This document shows, in pieces, positions 52,584 through 61,818 of a stretch of DNA of 64,000 nucleotides. This DNA is from Metabacillus kandeliae. Lineage in GTDB: Bacteria; Bacillota; Bacilli; Bacillales; Bacillaceae. Each line of letters starts with the position of its first letter. Within the stretch, counting starts at the first letter, position 1. The stretch lies in NCBI RefSeq assembly GCF_021166585.1, contig NZ_JAJOZE010000001.1, forward strand, positions 80,062 to 144,061. Reading direction: 5' to 3'. The translations under genes were made by a program, and so were the position numbers. The notes under the pieces are model-generated. The model saw only the letters and a program-made list of their open reading frames with translations. It was not told the origin of the DNA and did no database searches.

Positions 52584-53699
52584 TTACTTAAGATTTTCAG
52601 GGTTTAGCCCTTCCAATTCTGGAATAACAAAGCGGCCGTCTTTTCTGATGAGAACATCGTCAAAATAGATTTCGCCGCCTCCGTATTCAGGACGCTGAAT
52701 CATAACCATGTCCCAATGGATGTTGGAGTGATTGCCGTTAAAGGCATCATCATAGCATTGGCCAGGTGTAAAGTGGAAGCTGCCGTCAATTTTTTCATCA
52801 AACAAAATGTCCTGCATCGGATGCAGAATATAAGGGTTTACCCCAATGGCAAATTCGCCGACGTATCTTGCGCCTTCGTCAGTATCAAAAATTTTATTGA
52901 TGCGCTCTGTATCATTTGATTTTGCGTCAACAATCTTTCCGTCTTTGAAGGTTAGGACAACATTTTCAAATGTAAACCCTTGGTAAGGAGAAGGCGTATT
53001 ATAAGAAATGGTTCCGTTTACGGAATCCTTAACAGGAGCAGAGTATACCTCTCCGTCTGGGATATTCAGATGGCCAGCGCATTTAATTGCCGGAATATCT
53101 TTGATTGAAAAAGTTAAATCTGTTCCAGGGCCTGTAAGGCGCACTTTGTCCGTAGCATTCATTAAATCCTGCAATGCGTTCATAGCCTGGTCCATTTTTC
53201 CATAATCCAGATTGCACACATTGAAATAGAAATCTTCAAACGCTTCCGTGCTCATTTTTGCGAGCTGTGCCATTGAGGAAGTTGGATATCTGAGCACAAC
53301 CCATTTAGTTTTTGGAACCCTTATTTCAGAGTGGACTCTTTTTCCAATTGTGCTGCCGCTGATTTTCAGCTTTTCAGCAGGAACGTCTGCCTGTTCACTA
53401 ATGTTGCTGCCTGCACGAAGGCCGATGTAGGCGTCCATTTTGCTCATAACATTTGCTTCAAAGTCAGCCATCATGCTGTATTGCTCTTCATTTGCTCCCA
53501 TCAGCAGCGCACGGTCTACCTGATGGTCTTTTAATGAAACAAAAGGGTATGCTCCTGCTGCATAAGCCTCTTTCACAAGAGCTGTGACAAGCTCGCGCTG
53601 AAGGCCGAAATTTTCGATCAAAACTTTTTCGCCCTTTTGCAGGTTCAATGAATAGTTGATTAAATTTTTTGCCAGTTTTTCAATACGCAGATCTTTCAT
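52584..53699 (-). CDS. ampS: M29-family aminopeptidase (AmpS-like)
   Basis: 371 residues of the M29 thermophilic-aminopeptidase family, which removes N-terminal residues from peptides with two metal ions. The metal/catalytic region is visible as PDGEVYSAP, YVGEFAIGVNP and HSNIHWDMV with GGGEIYFDD after it. The B. subtilis AmpS is longer (about 410 residues), so this is the shorter M29 subgroup. GGGGGATT precedes the ATG at 53699. Not in an operon. Confidence 0.87.
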   Translation of the reverse strand: MKDLRIEKLAKNLINYSLNLQKGEKVLIENFGLQRELVTALVKEAYAAGAYPFVSLKDHQVDRALLMGANEEQYSMMADFEANVMSKMDAYIGLRAGSNISEQADVPAEKLKISGSTIGKRVHSEIRVPKTKWVVLRYPTSSMAQLAKMSTEAFEDFYFNVCNLDYGKMDQAMNALQDLMNATDKVRLTGPGTDLTFSIKDIPAIKCAGHLNIPDGEVYSAPVKDSVNGTISYNTPSPYQGFTFENVVLTFKDGKIVDAKSNDTERINKIFDTDEGARYVGEFAIGVNPYILHPMQDILFDEKIDGSFHFTPGQCYDDAFNGNHSNIHWDMVMIQRPEYGGGEIYFDDVLIRKDGRFVIPELEGLNPENLK

Positions 53700-53830
53700 A
53701 AAAAATCCCCCAGTTCCTTCTATATGTACAACTTCTATTTTACTCCTAATTTAGAAATTTCGGAATTATTTTGTCCAAACAATAAGGTTCTTCCAAATTG
53801 GAAGAACCACATTTTACGCAAATAGAAATT

Positions 53831-54067
53831 TTAGAATACAGCAGGAAACTTATCTTTCTCGTAAATGCTGCTGAAAATCCGGTAATGAAAAATAAACTGG
53901 TCAAAGAGGGTTTGTTCACTGAATTGATAGTGTGCCAAAAAGCTTTCTACAAGCTCTGGATCTGCATCATCAAGAGTGCCTGACAGCCAAAGTGGATAAC
54001 GGATTTTAGAATAAAGCCCATATTGTCCGCTAAAATCAAACAGATCCTCCATTTGCTGATCTGTCAT
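53831..54067 (-). CDS. small hypothetical protein
   Basis: 78 residues, helical, rich in Phe, Tyr and Leu (LFDFSGQYGLYSKIRYPLWLSGT, then FDQFIFHYRIFSSIYEKDKF). No signal peptide. The composition looks like a genuine protein, and the opposite frame is poorer. The ribosome site AAGGAGC is about 12 bases from the ATG, longer than usual, so the start is uncertain. I do not recognise the family. It is divergent from phaR, so a link with polyhydroxyalkanoate granules is possible but unsupported. Confidence 0.5.
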   Translation of the reverse strand: MTDQQMEDLFDFSGQYGLYSKIRYPLWLSGTLDDADPELVESFLAHYQFSEQTLFDQFIFHYRIFSSIYEKDKFPAVF

Positions 54068-54273
54068 GAAAGGAACCAGCTCCTTAAAAAGAATTTAACG
54101 AGGTCAGTTTATTCGGGAGAATGTATGCCCGACTTGGCCAAAGGACTACTTGCCGAGCCTTTTCGAACAAGCAAAAACAGGCAGGGGCAAAGCAACCAAT
54201 TTAATCACCGTGAAAGCAGGCTGATTCTATACTATACCGAGAAGGCATTTGGTGCGAATGCTAGATAGATGTA

Positions 54274-54295
54274 CAGGTGTTTATAAAAACACCTG
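54274..54295 (+). promoter_or_regulatory. hairpin in the phaR leader
   Basis: CAGGTGTTT / AAACACCTG is a perfect 9-bp inverted repeat 30 bases before phaR, with only a weak T-tract after it. It could be a leader structure, operator or the terminator of an unseen transcript. The rest of 54068-54324 shows no convincing gene. Confidence 0.45.
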
Positions 54296-54324
54296 CAATT
54301 ATTTAAAAGTAAGGAGCTGCCAGG

Positions 54325-54840
54325 ATGAGCAACGAAACAACCGAAGATTTTTATACCTTGCTGAAAAAAATAGGATTTCAGCTGGAAGGGCAAATGAATC
54401 AATTTATTCAGGACAGCCTCAATAAGGAGGATGTCATTAAGATTGCAAACGCAGGAGGAATTGTGTTAGCAAGATTGCTTGAAGGTCTCCAGGAGTTTAT
54501 TGAAGAAATGTCTATTCCTTTGAACTTTCCTACAAAAAATGATGTAGCCCGTATAGGAAAGCTTGTCATTCAGTCAGAGGATAAGCTGGATTTAATTGAA
54601 GAAGAGCTTTTTGAAATTTTATCCATTCTTAAAGGAAATCCTGTCGCAGAAGGAATCAGCAAAGCTGTCGGCAGCAGAAGAAATAAAATGTTCAGCAATG
54701 CTGAAAACAAACAGCAGCAGGAGCGGTCTGATTTGAGAAACCAGCTGCTTGCATCAGCCAATAGCCTTGGCGGAGGAAATGCTGACGATCCAATGTACGG
54801 CATGCTTATCGGAAAAATTCTGGAAAAGCGCGGGATGTAA
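54325..54840 (+). CDS. phaR: class IV polyhydroxyalkanoate synthase subunit PhaR
   Basis: 171 residues, largely helical. LARLLEGLQEFIEEMSIPLNFPTKNDVARIGKLVIQSEDKLDLIEEEL is the part I recognise as PhaR, the obligatory partner of PhaC in Bacillus-type class IV synthases. The C-terminal tail is Gln-rich. AAGGAGCTGCCAGG precedes the ATG. phaC starts three bases after its stop, so both subunits are made from one message. Confidence 0.87.
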   Translation: MSNETTEDFYTLLKKIGFQLEGQMNQFIQDSLNKEDVIKIANAGGIVLARLLEGLQEFIEEMSIPLNFPTKNDVARIGKLVIQSEDKLDLIEEELFEILSILKGNPVAEGISKAVGSRRNKMFSNAENKQQQERSDLRNQLLASANSLGGGNADDPMYGMLIGKILEKRGM

Positions 54841-54842
54841 GA

Positions 54843-55928
54843 ATGACTTCTGAAAAAAAGACTGCTGAGTACAGCGTGGAGAAAGAGCTGCTGCGCTGGG
54901 GCAATTTCTTTACGGCATGGACAAAGCCCGAGCCTGAAGTTAATCAAACACCGAGAGAAGCGATTTGGAGAAAAAACAAGGCAACCGTCTGGTATTATAA
55001 AGCACCTGTAAAAAAATACGATGTACCTTTATTTCTCGTCTATTCTCTTGTAAATCAGCCATTTATACTGGATTTGGCAGAAGGAAACAGCATGATTGAA
55101 GCCTATATTCAAAATGGCTTTGATGTATACCTTCTTGATTGCGGCAAGCCTGGTTATGAAGACAAGGAAATGACAGCAGATGACTTCATTACAGAATACA
55201 TCCAAAGAGGGGTTCAAAGGGCGCTTCGGCATTCAGGGGCTGAAGATATCACAGTGGTTGGCTATTGCCTCGGGGGAACGATTGCTGCCATGTATGCAGC
55301 CATTGCGGAAGAGCCGATTCGGAATCTGGTTCTGACTGTTTCACCGATTGACTTTAAAACCGTTCCTTTTTTTGATCAATGGGCTAACGTGCTGAGAAGA
55401 GGAGAAGTTTCTTTTGACGAGCTGTTCGATGCGATTGGGCTTCTGCCGGCAAGATCCATTAAAGCAGGCATGAGAATGGTCACAAATCCCATTTACTACT
55501 CCCCTTACCTGTCCCTGCTGAATAAAGCGTACAGCGAAGAATATATTCAAAAGTGGAAAAGAATTAATAAATGGACAAACGGCCATATTCCTTTTACAGC
55601 CGCCTGTATGAAGCAGCTGATGAACGACCTCGGCAAGTACAACAAGCTCGCAGACGGAGGACTGATCATCGCCGGCAAAAAGGCGGAGCTTAGCAATATT
55701 ACAGCAAATCTGCTGGTTGTTTCGACAGATCTGGACCGGCTTGTATTAAAAGATCAGAATATCAGGGTAGCCGATCTTGTATCAAGCGAAGACAAAACCT
55801 TTACTGTTGTAAACGGAGGACATACAACCCTTGCAACAAATGGAGAATTGCCTTCCTTTTTAGCGGATTGGCTGCCTGAGCGTTCAAAACCGCTTGAAAA
55901 CGGCCATGCGGCTGGCGACACAGAGTAA
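54843..55928 (+). CDS. phaC: class IV polyhydroxyalkanoate synthase subunit PhaC
   Basis: 361 residues, alpha/beta-hydrolase fold. The lipase-like box is GYCLGG with nucleophile Cys142; the remaining triad is Asp298 (STDLDRL) and His327 (GGHTT). With PhaR it polymerises 3-hydroxyacyl-CoA into storage polyester granules. In Bacillus megaterium the synthase genes sit with phaB, phaP and phaQ; none is found here, so precursors must come from elsewhere, perhaps from beta-oxidation. A strong terminator follows. Confidence 0.93.
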   Translation: MTSEKKTAEYSVEKELLRWGNFFTAWTKPEPEVNQTPREAIWRKNKATVWYYKAPVKKYDVPLFLVYSLVNQPFILDLAEGNSMIEAYIQNGFDVYLLDCGKPGYEDKEMTADDFITEYIQRGVQRALRHSGAEDITVVGYCLGGTIAAMYAAIAEEPIRNLVLTVSPIDFKTVPFFDQWANVLRRGEVSFDELFDAIGLLPARSIKAGMRMVTNPIYYSPYLSLLNKAYSEEYIQKWKRINKWTNGHIPFTAACMKQLMNDLGKYNKLADGGLIIAGKKAELSNITANLLVVSTDLDRLVLKDQNIRVADLVSSEDKTFTVVNGGHTTLATNGELPSFLADWLPERSKPLENGHAAGDTE

Positions 55929-55972
55929 TGAATACTGTCATTTTGTGCAGAAAATGCACCATCTATCTGCTT

Positions 55973-56005
55973 AAAACCCCTGTATAGCCGTACAGGGGTT
56001 TTTTA
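55973..56005 (+). terminator. rho-independent terminator after phaC
   Basis: AAAACCCCTGTA / TACAGGGGTTTT stem followed by TT-rich tail. Confidence 0.88.
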
Positions 56006-56052
56006 CGGGGGTTATCTCCGTAAAAAAAATGACAAAAAATTTATCTTCTGGA

Positions 56053-56127
56053 AAGGGATTTTTTCCTGATTGTAGAATTGCCTAATAAGAGACAGCCATA
56101 AGGTTTATAATGTTTAGTGGAGGGTAA
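56053..56127 (+). promoter_or_regulatory. sigma-B and sigma-H-like promoters of ytxGHJ
   Basis: GTTTAT (56103-56108) and GGGTAA (56122-56127) are 13 bases apart, a good general-stress sigma-B match. Upstream, AAGGGATTT (56053-56061) and GTAGAATTG (56072-56080) resemble sigma-H elements at 10-base spacing. The B. subtilis operon (csb40) is known to use both factors. Confidence 0.55.
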
Positions 56128-56159
56128 AAAACAATTAAATTATAGAGGAGGTGCCCTTA

Positions 56160-56654
56160 GTGGAATTAATTTTATACTTAAGTATTGCTGTAATTGCGAT
56201 CGCATTTGCCGTACTAGTTGTTTTCCTTGTAAAAACACTGAAATCTCTTAACACAACGCTTGATAATGTTGCCGGTACTCTTGATGGTCTTGAAGGCCAG
56301 ATGCAGGGTATAACAACAGAAACGACTGAACTCCTACATAAAACGAATGCACTTGCAGATGATATTCAGAACAAATCAGCAAGACTGAATACCGTTGTTC
56401 AAGCAGTTCAAGATGTGGGGGCCTCTGTCCAGCAGCTGAACCGCTCCGTAAAAAGCGTTTCAACATCTGTATCTAACGGCATTGAAAGCAACCAGGAGAA
56501 AATTTCTGTTGCCATTCAATGGGGAAACACAGCAATGGAGCTATGGGATAAGTGGAAAAAAAGAAAAGGCAGCAAAACGGAAGCTTCCGCCTCAGCATCA
56601 GTGAATGCTTCTGTTCCAGTAAAAACGAACACAACAACCCCGCAGCACCGCTGA
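56160..56654 (+). CDS. ytxG: general stress protein YtxG (DUF948)
   Basis: 164 residues: an N-terminal membrane segment ([20 protein letters not shown]) followed by a long coiled-coil-like region of heptads ([23 protein letters not shown]) and a Ser/Lys-rich tail; DUF948. Function unknown, but the B. subtilis gene belongs to the sigma-B general stress regulon. The GTG at 56160 is chosen because AGAGGAGG spaces properly to it; the GTG at 56151 overlaps the site. Confidence 0.87.
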   Translation: MELILYLSIAVIAIAFAVLVVFLVKTLKSLNTTLDNVAGTLDGLEGQMQGITTETTELLHKTNALADDIQNKSARLNTVVQAVQDVGASVQQLNRSVKSVSTSVSNGIESNQEKISVAIQWGNTAMELWDKWKKRKGSKTEASASASVNASVPVKTNTTTPQHR

Positions 56655-56686
56655 TATTATAAGGGTAAATTAAGGGAGGAATCACA

Positions 56687-57286
56687 ATGGGCAATGAAAG
56701 CAATGGAATCAACACGAAAGATTTTATTATCGGCACTCTAGTGGGGAGTGCAGTTGGAGCAGCAGCAGCATTGTTTTTAGCTCCTAAATCAGGCAGAGAA
56801 CTGAGAGGGGATCTTGGTACACAGGCAAGCTCTGTTGCTGAGAGAACAAACAAGATGACGAGCAGCGCACTCGAAAAAAGCGGGCAATGGGCGAGTCTTG
56901 CAAAGGATAAAACATCTACCCTTACTCAAAATGTAACTGAGCAGTCCACTAAAGTAATGGATAAAGTCCGCAGCATTGCAGGCCAGAACAAAGAAACAGA
57001 TTCCTCCATCAATGATGAAGTTTCAGCTGTAGATGAACTGGCAGAGGAAGCTAAAAGCTCTGAAAATACTGGCTTGAATGCACAGGAAAATGTCTTGGAA
57101 AGCCAATCTTCCTTAAGTGAGGGCGCGCCTGAAGGCGATGCTAATGCTGACAGCAAGGTTACAGCAAGGAAGAATGCAGAGGCAGTCAGTGATGGCAGCT
57201 CAGCAAAAAGTGAAGAAAACAACGAAGAAAATAACGATAAAAAAGAAGCAGTCGGCAAATCTGGATCATCTAACACGAGCCTGTAA
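56687..57286 (+). CDS. ytxH: general stress protein YtxH
   Basis: 199 residues. The N-terminus has a Gly/Ala-rich membrane segment (FIIGTLVGSAVGAAAALFLAPKSGRELRGDL), the YtxH-family signature, followed by an amphipathic helical region and a long acidic Ser/Glu/Asn-rich tail of about 90 residues. Probably membrane-associated; molecular role unknown. GGGAGGAATC precedes the ATG. Second gene of the operon; a hairpin after it may reduce ytxJ expression. Confidence 0.88.
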   Translation: MGNESNGINTKDFIIGTLVGSAVGAAAALFLAPKSGRELRGDLGTQASSVAERTNKMTSSALEKSGQWASLAKDKTSTLTQNVTEQSTKVMDKVRSIAGQNKETDSSINDEVSAVDELAEEAKSSENTGLNAQENVLESQSSLSEGAPEGDANADSKVTARKNAEAVSDGSSAKSEENNEENNDKKEAVGKSGSSNTSL

Positions 57287-57308
57287 GAACATAAACCTAT
57301 TTATAACC

Positions 57309-57339
57309 AGAATCGGCAGGCTGCTGCCGATTCTTTTTA
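57309..57339 (+). terminator. hairpin between ytxH and ytxJ
   Basis: Perfect 11-bp stem AGAATCGGCAG / CTGCCGATTCT and TTTTTAAT. As ytxJ lies 27 bases further on, this is an internal, perhaps partial, terminator. Confidence 0.8.
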
Positions 57340-57365
57340 ATCTTTCATACTAAGGAGTGTAGAGC

Positions 57366-57695
57366 ATGTCAGCTGCCAATATCCATACAACAGAGGAATT
57401 CGAAAAAATTGTGAATGAGAACCCAAGGTTTCTTTTAATTAAAAACAGCTTAACGTGCCCGATCAGCAAAGCGGCATTTAACGAATATGAAGCCTTTACA
57501 CGCGATAATCAAGATGTGCAGACCTATTACCTGCATGTACAGGAGTCGAGGGAGCTATCCAATTATATAGCGGAAAAGTTCGGGGTTAAGCATGAAACTC
57601 CGCAAGCTCTTTTGTTCGATCAGAAAAGTGTAGTGTGGAATGCTTCTCATTGGAAAATCACAAAGGATTCTTTAAAAAGCGCTATTCAGTCATAA
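57366..57695 (+). CDS. ytxJ: bacilliredoxin-like general stress protein YtxJ
   Basis: 109 residues with a thioredoxin-like fold (DUF2847). The active-site Cys is in LTCPISKAAF, one of a TCPIS-type monothiol motif, which fits the bacillithiol-dependent redox function assigned to YtxJ. AAGGAGTGTAGAGC precedes the ATG. It completes the ytxGHJ operon and ends at a bidirectional terminator. Confidence 0.9.
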   Translation: MSAANIHTTEEFEKIVNENPRFLLIKNSLTCPISKAAFNEYEAFTRDNQDVQTYYLHVQESRELSNYIAEKFGVKHETPQALLFDQKSVVWNASHWKITKDSLKSAIQS

Positions 57696-57699
57696 AAGG

Positions 57700-57733
57700 A
57701 AAAAGCAGCGGCATATCCGCTGCTTTTTCTCTG
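57700..57733. terminator. bidirectional terminator
   Basis: AAAAAGCAGCGG / CCGCTGCTTTTT between convergent ytxJ and the FtsA-like gene. Confidence 0.88.
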
Positions 57734-57745
57734 CTGTAAGACTTG

Positions 57746-59890
57746 TCAGTTAAAAGTTAAAACCAATTGATCACCGCTGTTCAAAGGATCAGCGAAGCCT
57801 GCCGGCTGGCCATTTTTCAAGAGTGTAAAGGAGGTACCCGAAGCTCTGCTGATGCTGCTGTCAGCGTAAACAAACACATCCTGAAAAATAAAGTCTGTTA
57901 CCTCTTTGCTTTGATAGCTTAAATGGTCACCCAGCTGGATTGTTTGTTCTGGTCTAAGCTGAATGTCATCTCTGTAAACAGCTGCTGCCTGTTTTTCCAA
58001 AGCAGCTTCTGTTCCATTAAAATAAACATCCATCCTTTTGACCAGCTCTAATCCTAAAGCATCTGCAAGCTCATGAAGGCGCGGGGCTTTATAGGGAACA
58101 ACATCAATAGAGTCTCCAGGGGAGATTTTGCTGCTTTTTAAAGCTGGAAGACCGTTTTTCAGCAGCCTTCCAGAAAATTCAGCTGCTTCATGCTCTTTTT
58201 CATTAACAGTGACGATAAAAGGCTGAACACGCTCCATCATTTCTTCTTTTTGCAGCCATTCAACAAGCTCCGCCATTGTTTCAGGATAGCGGAAGGAAAG
58301 CCTGTCTCTGTCCTGAAGGCGTTCGGAAGGAACGGCAGGGGCTCCGTTTACAAGAATTTCAGGAAGGATCATTTCTTCTTTGCCGTTTACATGGTAGATT
58401 CTGCTTATCTCAGCATCCAGCAAATCTTTAATATAAACCTCTGGGCTTGAGCCGTCGTGCCCCTGTTCTACTGTTAACCTGTCACCGTGTGCCAGCTCCT
58501 CTTCAAGTCCTGCTGGCTGGCCATTTTTATAGAGTGCAGGCGGTTCGCCATGCTTGCCCGGAATCGAAATTCGCTGTCCGTTCACTTCCACAATAGCTGC
58601 CAGTCCAGGTTTTCCGTACATTTTGCTGAAAGGAATGCCGGCAGAGAGGAGACAGTCGGCAACAGTCAGTTTTTTCATTTGAAACATCCTGACAAGTCTG
58701 TCGTTCACAAATGCATGTATGTACTGAATCGGACTTTGTCTTGATGCAATGGCTATACCGATTGGTGTTACTAATTCCGGCCCTGCAGCGAGCAGCTCTT
58801 TTTTCTGCAGTTTTGCAATCGCATCAAGTCCTCTGATCGCCACCCTGTTTTCTGGAAGCCCGAGAAGCTCTGCCAGAATCTTTGGGAGTTCAGGTGTCAA
58901 GCTTCCTCCGCCAATCAGCATGACGGCCTTTGGAGAATGATGGCTGTTTAAAAGGAAAATCTCCTCTTTTATTGCCTCTGCAAGCTTTTTAATGGAAGGC
59001 AGTATCCTCTCAACAGCTTCTTCCTTTGAAAGCTGTTCTTCAAAGCCTAGAATGTCGGTCACCGTAATATGAGATTCTGTCTGAAGCTCCCGTTTCGCTT
59101 TTTCCGCGAGCGGAAAGTCCAGCAAAAATTCATCTGACACCGCTTCTGTAATCTCATCCCCGGCAATAGGGACCATTCCGAAAGCCGTGATGGTTCCTGA
59201 ATCTGTAATAGCGATATCAGAGGTGCCAGCTCCTATGTCAACAAGAGCCACATTCAGCCTTCTCATAGAAGGAGGGATAAGCACGCTGATCGCGGCAATC
59301 GGCTCAAGCGTAAGCGCCTCCATTTCGAGATCAGCTCTTGCCAGAGCAGCGAGAAGGGACTCTACAACCACTTTCGGAAGAAACGTGGCAATGATTTCAA
59401 CAGACGCTTTATCTCCCTGCTGATCGATGAGGCTGCCGATGTCCTGGCCATCCAGCTGATAGCAGACAACAGAGTATCCGACACAGTCATATCTGTTCAG
59501 CATGTCTTCTTTTTGAGATGAGGCAAGCTGGTTCTGGGCATTTTGAACAGCCATCAGCTCCATATGCAGCACATCTTCTTTTTGAAAAATCGGCTTTCCT
59601 TTAATATCCATTTCAAGGACAGCTCTTTCTGTTTTGAGAGCTCTGCCCGCTGCTGCCACACAAACTTTCTTAAGTGTGCCATAGGATGCTTCCAGCTTTT
59701 CCTTAATTGATTTGATCACTTTTGCTACTTCTAAAACATCATGTATTTGTCCATCAAGCATTGCTCTTTCTGAATGCTCTTCAACAATCATATCCAAAAC
59801 TTCGTAGCCTTCTGCCTGCTCCCTCAGCATCAAGCCCACTACCGTTCTCGTTCCTATATCAAGTGCAAATGTAATTTGCTCACCTTCCAA
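57746..59890 (-). CDS. long FtsA-like protein with repeated C-terminal modules
   Basis: 714 residues. Residues 1-~390 have the actin-type FtsA/PilM ATPase fold: FALDIGTRTVVGL (phosphate 1), VDIGAGTSDIAI (phosphate 2) and IGGGSLTPELP (adenosine). This is not the division FtsA, which is ~440 residues and sits with ftsZ. From about residue 450 the protein repeats a short module of the form NGxPA followed by GDxL, near residues 455, 513, 578, 625 (weaker) and 690, looking like a string of small beta domains. Start is a TTG at 59890 with AAGGTG upstream. Function unknown; a membrane- or pilus-linked scaffold is conceivable. Confidence 0.82.
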   Translation of the reverse strand: MEGEQITFALDIGTRTVVGLMLREQAEGYEVLDMIVEEHSERAMLDGQIHDVLEVAKVIKSIKEKLEASYGTLKKVCVAAAGRALKTERAVLEMDIKGKPIFQKEDVLHMELMAVQNAQNQLASSQKEDMLNRYDCVGYSVVCYQLDGQDIGSLIDQQGDKASVEIIATFLPKVVVESLLAALARADLEMEALTLEPIAAISVLIPPSMRRLNVALVDIGAGTSDIAITDSGTITAFGMVPIAGDEITEAVSDEFLLDFPLAEKAKRELQTESHITVTDILGFEEQLSKEEAVERILPSIKKLAEAIKEEIFLLNSHHSPKAVMLIGGGSLTPELPKILAELLGLPENRVAIRGLDAIAKLQKKELLAAGPELVTPIGIAIASRQSPIQYIHAFVNDRLVRMFQMKKLTVADCLLSAGIPFSKMYGKPGLAAIVEVNGQRISIPGKHGEPPALYKNGQPAGLEEELAHGDRLTVEQGHDGSSPEVYIKDLLDAEISRIYHVNGKEEMILPEILVNGAPAVPSERLQDRDRLSFRYPETMAELVEWLQKEEMMERVQPFIVTVNEKEHEAAEFSGRLLKNGLPALKSSKISPGDSIDVVPYKAPRLHELADALGLELVKRMDVYFNGTEAALEKQAAAVYRDDIQLRPEQTIQLGDHLSYQSKEVTDFIFQDVFVYADSSISRASGTSFTLLKNGQPAGFADPLNSGDQLVLTFN

Positions 59891-60136
59891 ATGAATACAC
59901 CTTCTTTATGTATGATACCCTCATGAACTCTGTTCTCTTAATGCTTCTTAAAACAAGAGCTTTGCTAAAAAAAATGTAACACAATTGCATGGCTTAATAA
60001 ATGAAAATATAAGGAGCCGCGTGCTCAGTTGTTTAAAGAACGCCGCTATTTTTTGCTTTGGCCAGACACATAGGGACAAAATAACGCATATTTTACTTTA
60101 TCGCTTAAAAGCGTTTAAATATTAAAGAATTTTTTC

Positions 60137-60164
60137 GTGACTTTCTCTATAAGTTTGTTATAAT
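60137..60164 (+). promoter_or_regulatory. candidate aroA promoter
   Basis: GTGACT (60137-60142) and TATAAT (60159-60164) with a TGT extension before the -10; 16-base spacing. About 110 bases before aroA. The remaining 59891-60275 interval shows no gene. Confidence 0.5.
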
Positions 60165-60275
60165 AATCACTAATTAGAAAAAACACTAAGGCTGCAGCTG
60201 ATCGGGCACTAAGTTTTTAGCCGGAAATGATACACGGCAGCTTTCAAAAATATTTTACTGGAAAGGATGTAGATG

Positions 60276-61352
60276 ATGAGCCAGACAGAATTAGATCTTC
60301 TCAGGGAAAAAGTAGATAAAATCAACCTTCAGATTTTAGAGATGATTAATGAGCGGGGAAGAATTGTACAGGAAATTGGAAAAGCGAAGGAAAATCAAGG
60401 TGTTTACCGTTTTGATCCGGTACGCGAGCGGAAAATGCTTGATGTGATCAATGAAGCCAACAATGGACCTTTCGAACAATCGACTATACAGCATATTTTC
60501 AAAGAAATTTTCAAGGCAGGCCTCGAGCTCCAGGAGGATGACCACAGCAAAGCGCTTCTTGTATCAAGGAAAAAGAAACCGGAAGATACGGTTGTTAATG
60601 TAAAAGGTGAGCTGATAGGAAACGGCACGCAAGCCTTTATCGTAGGACCCTGTGCAGTGGAAAGCTACGAACAGACTGCAAAGGTAGCGGAAGCTGCGAA
60701 AAAACAAGGAATCCGCCTGCTTCGCGGAGGTGCTTTTAAGCCAAGAACAAGCCCATACGATTTCCAGGGACTTGGGCTGGAAGGTTTAAAAATTCTAAAA
60801 CAAGTGGCAGATGAATACGATATGGCTGTAATCAGCGAGATTGTCAATCCTGCTGACATTGAGACAGCTGTACAGTACATCGATGTTATTCAAATCGGCG
60901 CGCGCAACATGCAGAACTTTGAATTGCTGAAAGCAGCAGGGGCTGTGAAAAAACCAGTTCTTCTCAAAAGAGGCCTTGCTGCAACACTGCAGGAGTTCAT
61001 GAATGCGGCTGAATATGTCATTTCTCAGGGAAATGATCAAATCATCCTATGCGAGCGAGGAATCAGAACGTATGAAAAAGCAACACGAAATACGCTTGAT
61101 ATTTCTGCTGTGCCAATTCTGAAGCAGGAAACGCATTTGCCTGTTTTTGTTGATGTGACTCATTCCACAGGCCGCCGCGATCTTTTGCTGCCGACAGCAA
61201 AAGCAGCGCTTGCGATTGGAGCAGACGGCGTAATGGCAGAGGTTCATCCAGACCCGGCTGTTGCTCTGTCTGACTCTGCACAGCAAATGAATATCGATCA
61301 ATTCAACGAATGGATCGATGCGCTTCGTCCGCTGGCTGCACTTAAAGCATAA
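60276..61352 (+). CDS. aroA: bifunctional chorismate mutase / DAHP synthase
   Basis: 358 residues. An AroQ-type chorismate mutase occupies residues ~1-85 ([31 protein letters not shown]) and a KDO8P-like DAHP synthase the rest ([35 protein letters not shown]). It starts aromatic amino acid synthesis from PEP and erythrose 4-phosphate, and the mutase domain senses chorismate/prephenate for feedback. ATG 60276 gives the same length as B. subtilis AroA; ATG 60273 is also possible. It lies before ccpA as in B. subtilis. Confidence 0.93.
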   Translation: MSQTELDLLREKVDKINLQILEMINERGRIVQEIGKAKENQGVYRFDPVRERKMLDVINEANNGPFEQSTIQHIFKEIFKAGLELQEDDHSKALLVSRKKKPEDTVVNVKGELIGNGTQAFIVGPCAVESYEQTAKVAEAAKKQGIRLLRGGAFKPRTSPYDFQGLGLEGLKILKQVADEYDMAVISEIVNPADIETAVQYIDVIQIGARNMQNFELLKAAGAVKKPVLLKRGLAATLQEFMNAAEYVISQGNDQIILCERGIRTYEKATRNTLDISAVPILKQETHLPVFVDVTHSTGRRDLLLPTAKAALAIGADGVMAEVHPDPAVALSDSAQQMNIDQFNEWIDALRPLAALKA

Positions 61353-61385
61353 TCTGCAGCAGAATACGACTCGTTTTCTGCACAA

Positions 61386-61418
61386 AAAGAAGCTGTCCCA
61401 GGGGCAGCTTCTTTTTTA
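61386..61418 (+). terminator. rho-independent terminator after aroA
   Basis: AAAGAAGCTG / CAGCTTCTTT hairpin followed by a T-run. Confidence 0.85.
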
Positions 61419-61494
61419 GCGGTTAGAGCAGTATCATATGTAAAAACATCCAATTCATCTTTATTTTCATAAAATGAACACCTGAAATGAGCAT

Positions 61495-61732
61495 TTGAAC
61501 CGCTTACATGGACATTTTGTGAAAATCCTATGAAAAACCTGCGCTAATTAAGGGGTTATCCGTTGCGGACGCTTTCATTGTATCGTATGATATTCTACAT
61601 AAAGCCCGAATTTTAGACATTATATGAAGCAAACCAGTGCATGATACTAATACATATAGGCTGTTTCTTTAAAAATGCCGCTTTCATCCTGTACCTGCAG
61701 ATTTTAATGGCAAAGGACTGCAGCCGTATAAT
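61495..61732 (+). promoter_or_regulatory. ccpA promoter region
   Basis: Two candidates: TTGCGG (61563-61568) with TATGAT (61586-61591) at 17 bases; and TATAAT (61727-61732) with the weak TTAATG 17 bases earlier. A cre-like 14-mer (TTGAACCGCTTACA, 12 of 14) at 61495-61508 could allow self-control by CcpA, but it is weak. No gene lies in the 466-bp gap. Confidence 0.45.
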
Positions 61733-61818
61733 CGATTGCAAAACAGCAAAGTTTAAGACAAAGAGCCTACATATATAAGAAAGCATTGCAGCAAAGTTAG
61801 TTTAAAGGAGTGTTATGA

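Noticed and set aside
54023-54268. 81-codon open frame on the plus strand
   Set aside because: Overlaps the start of the better minus-strand gene, lacks a good ribosome site and has non-protein-like composition.
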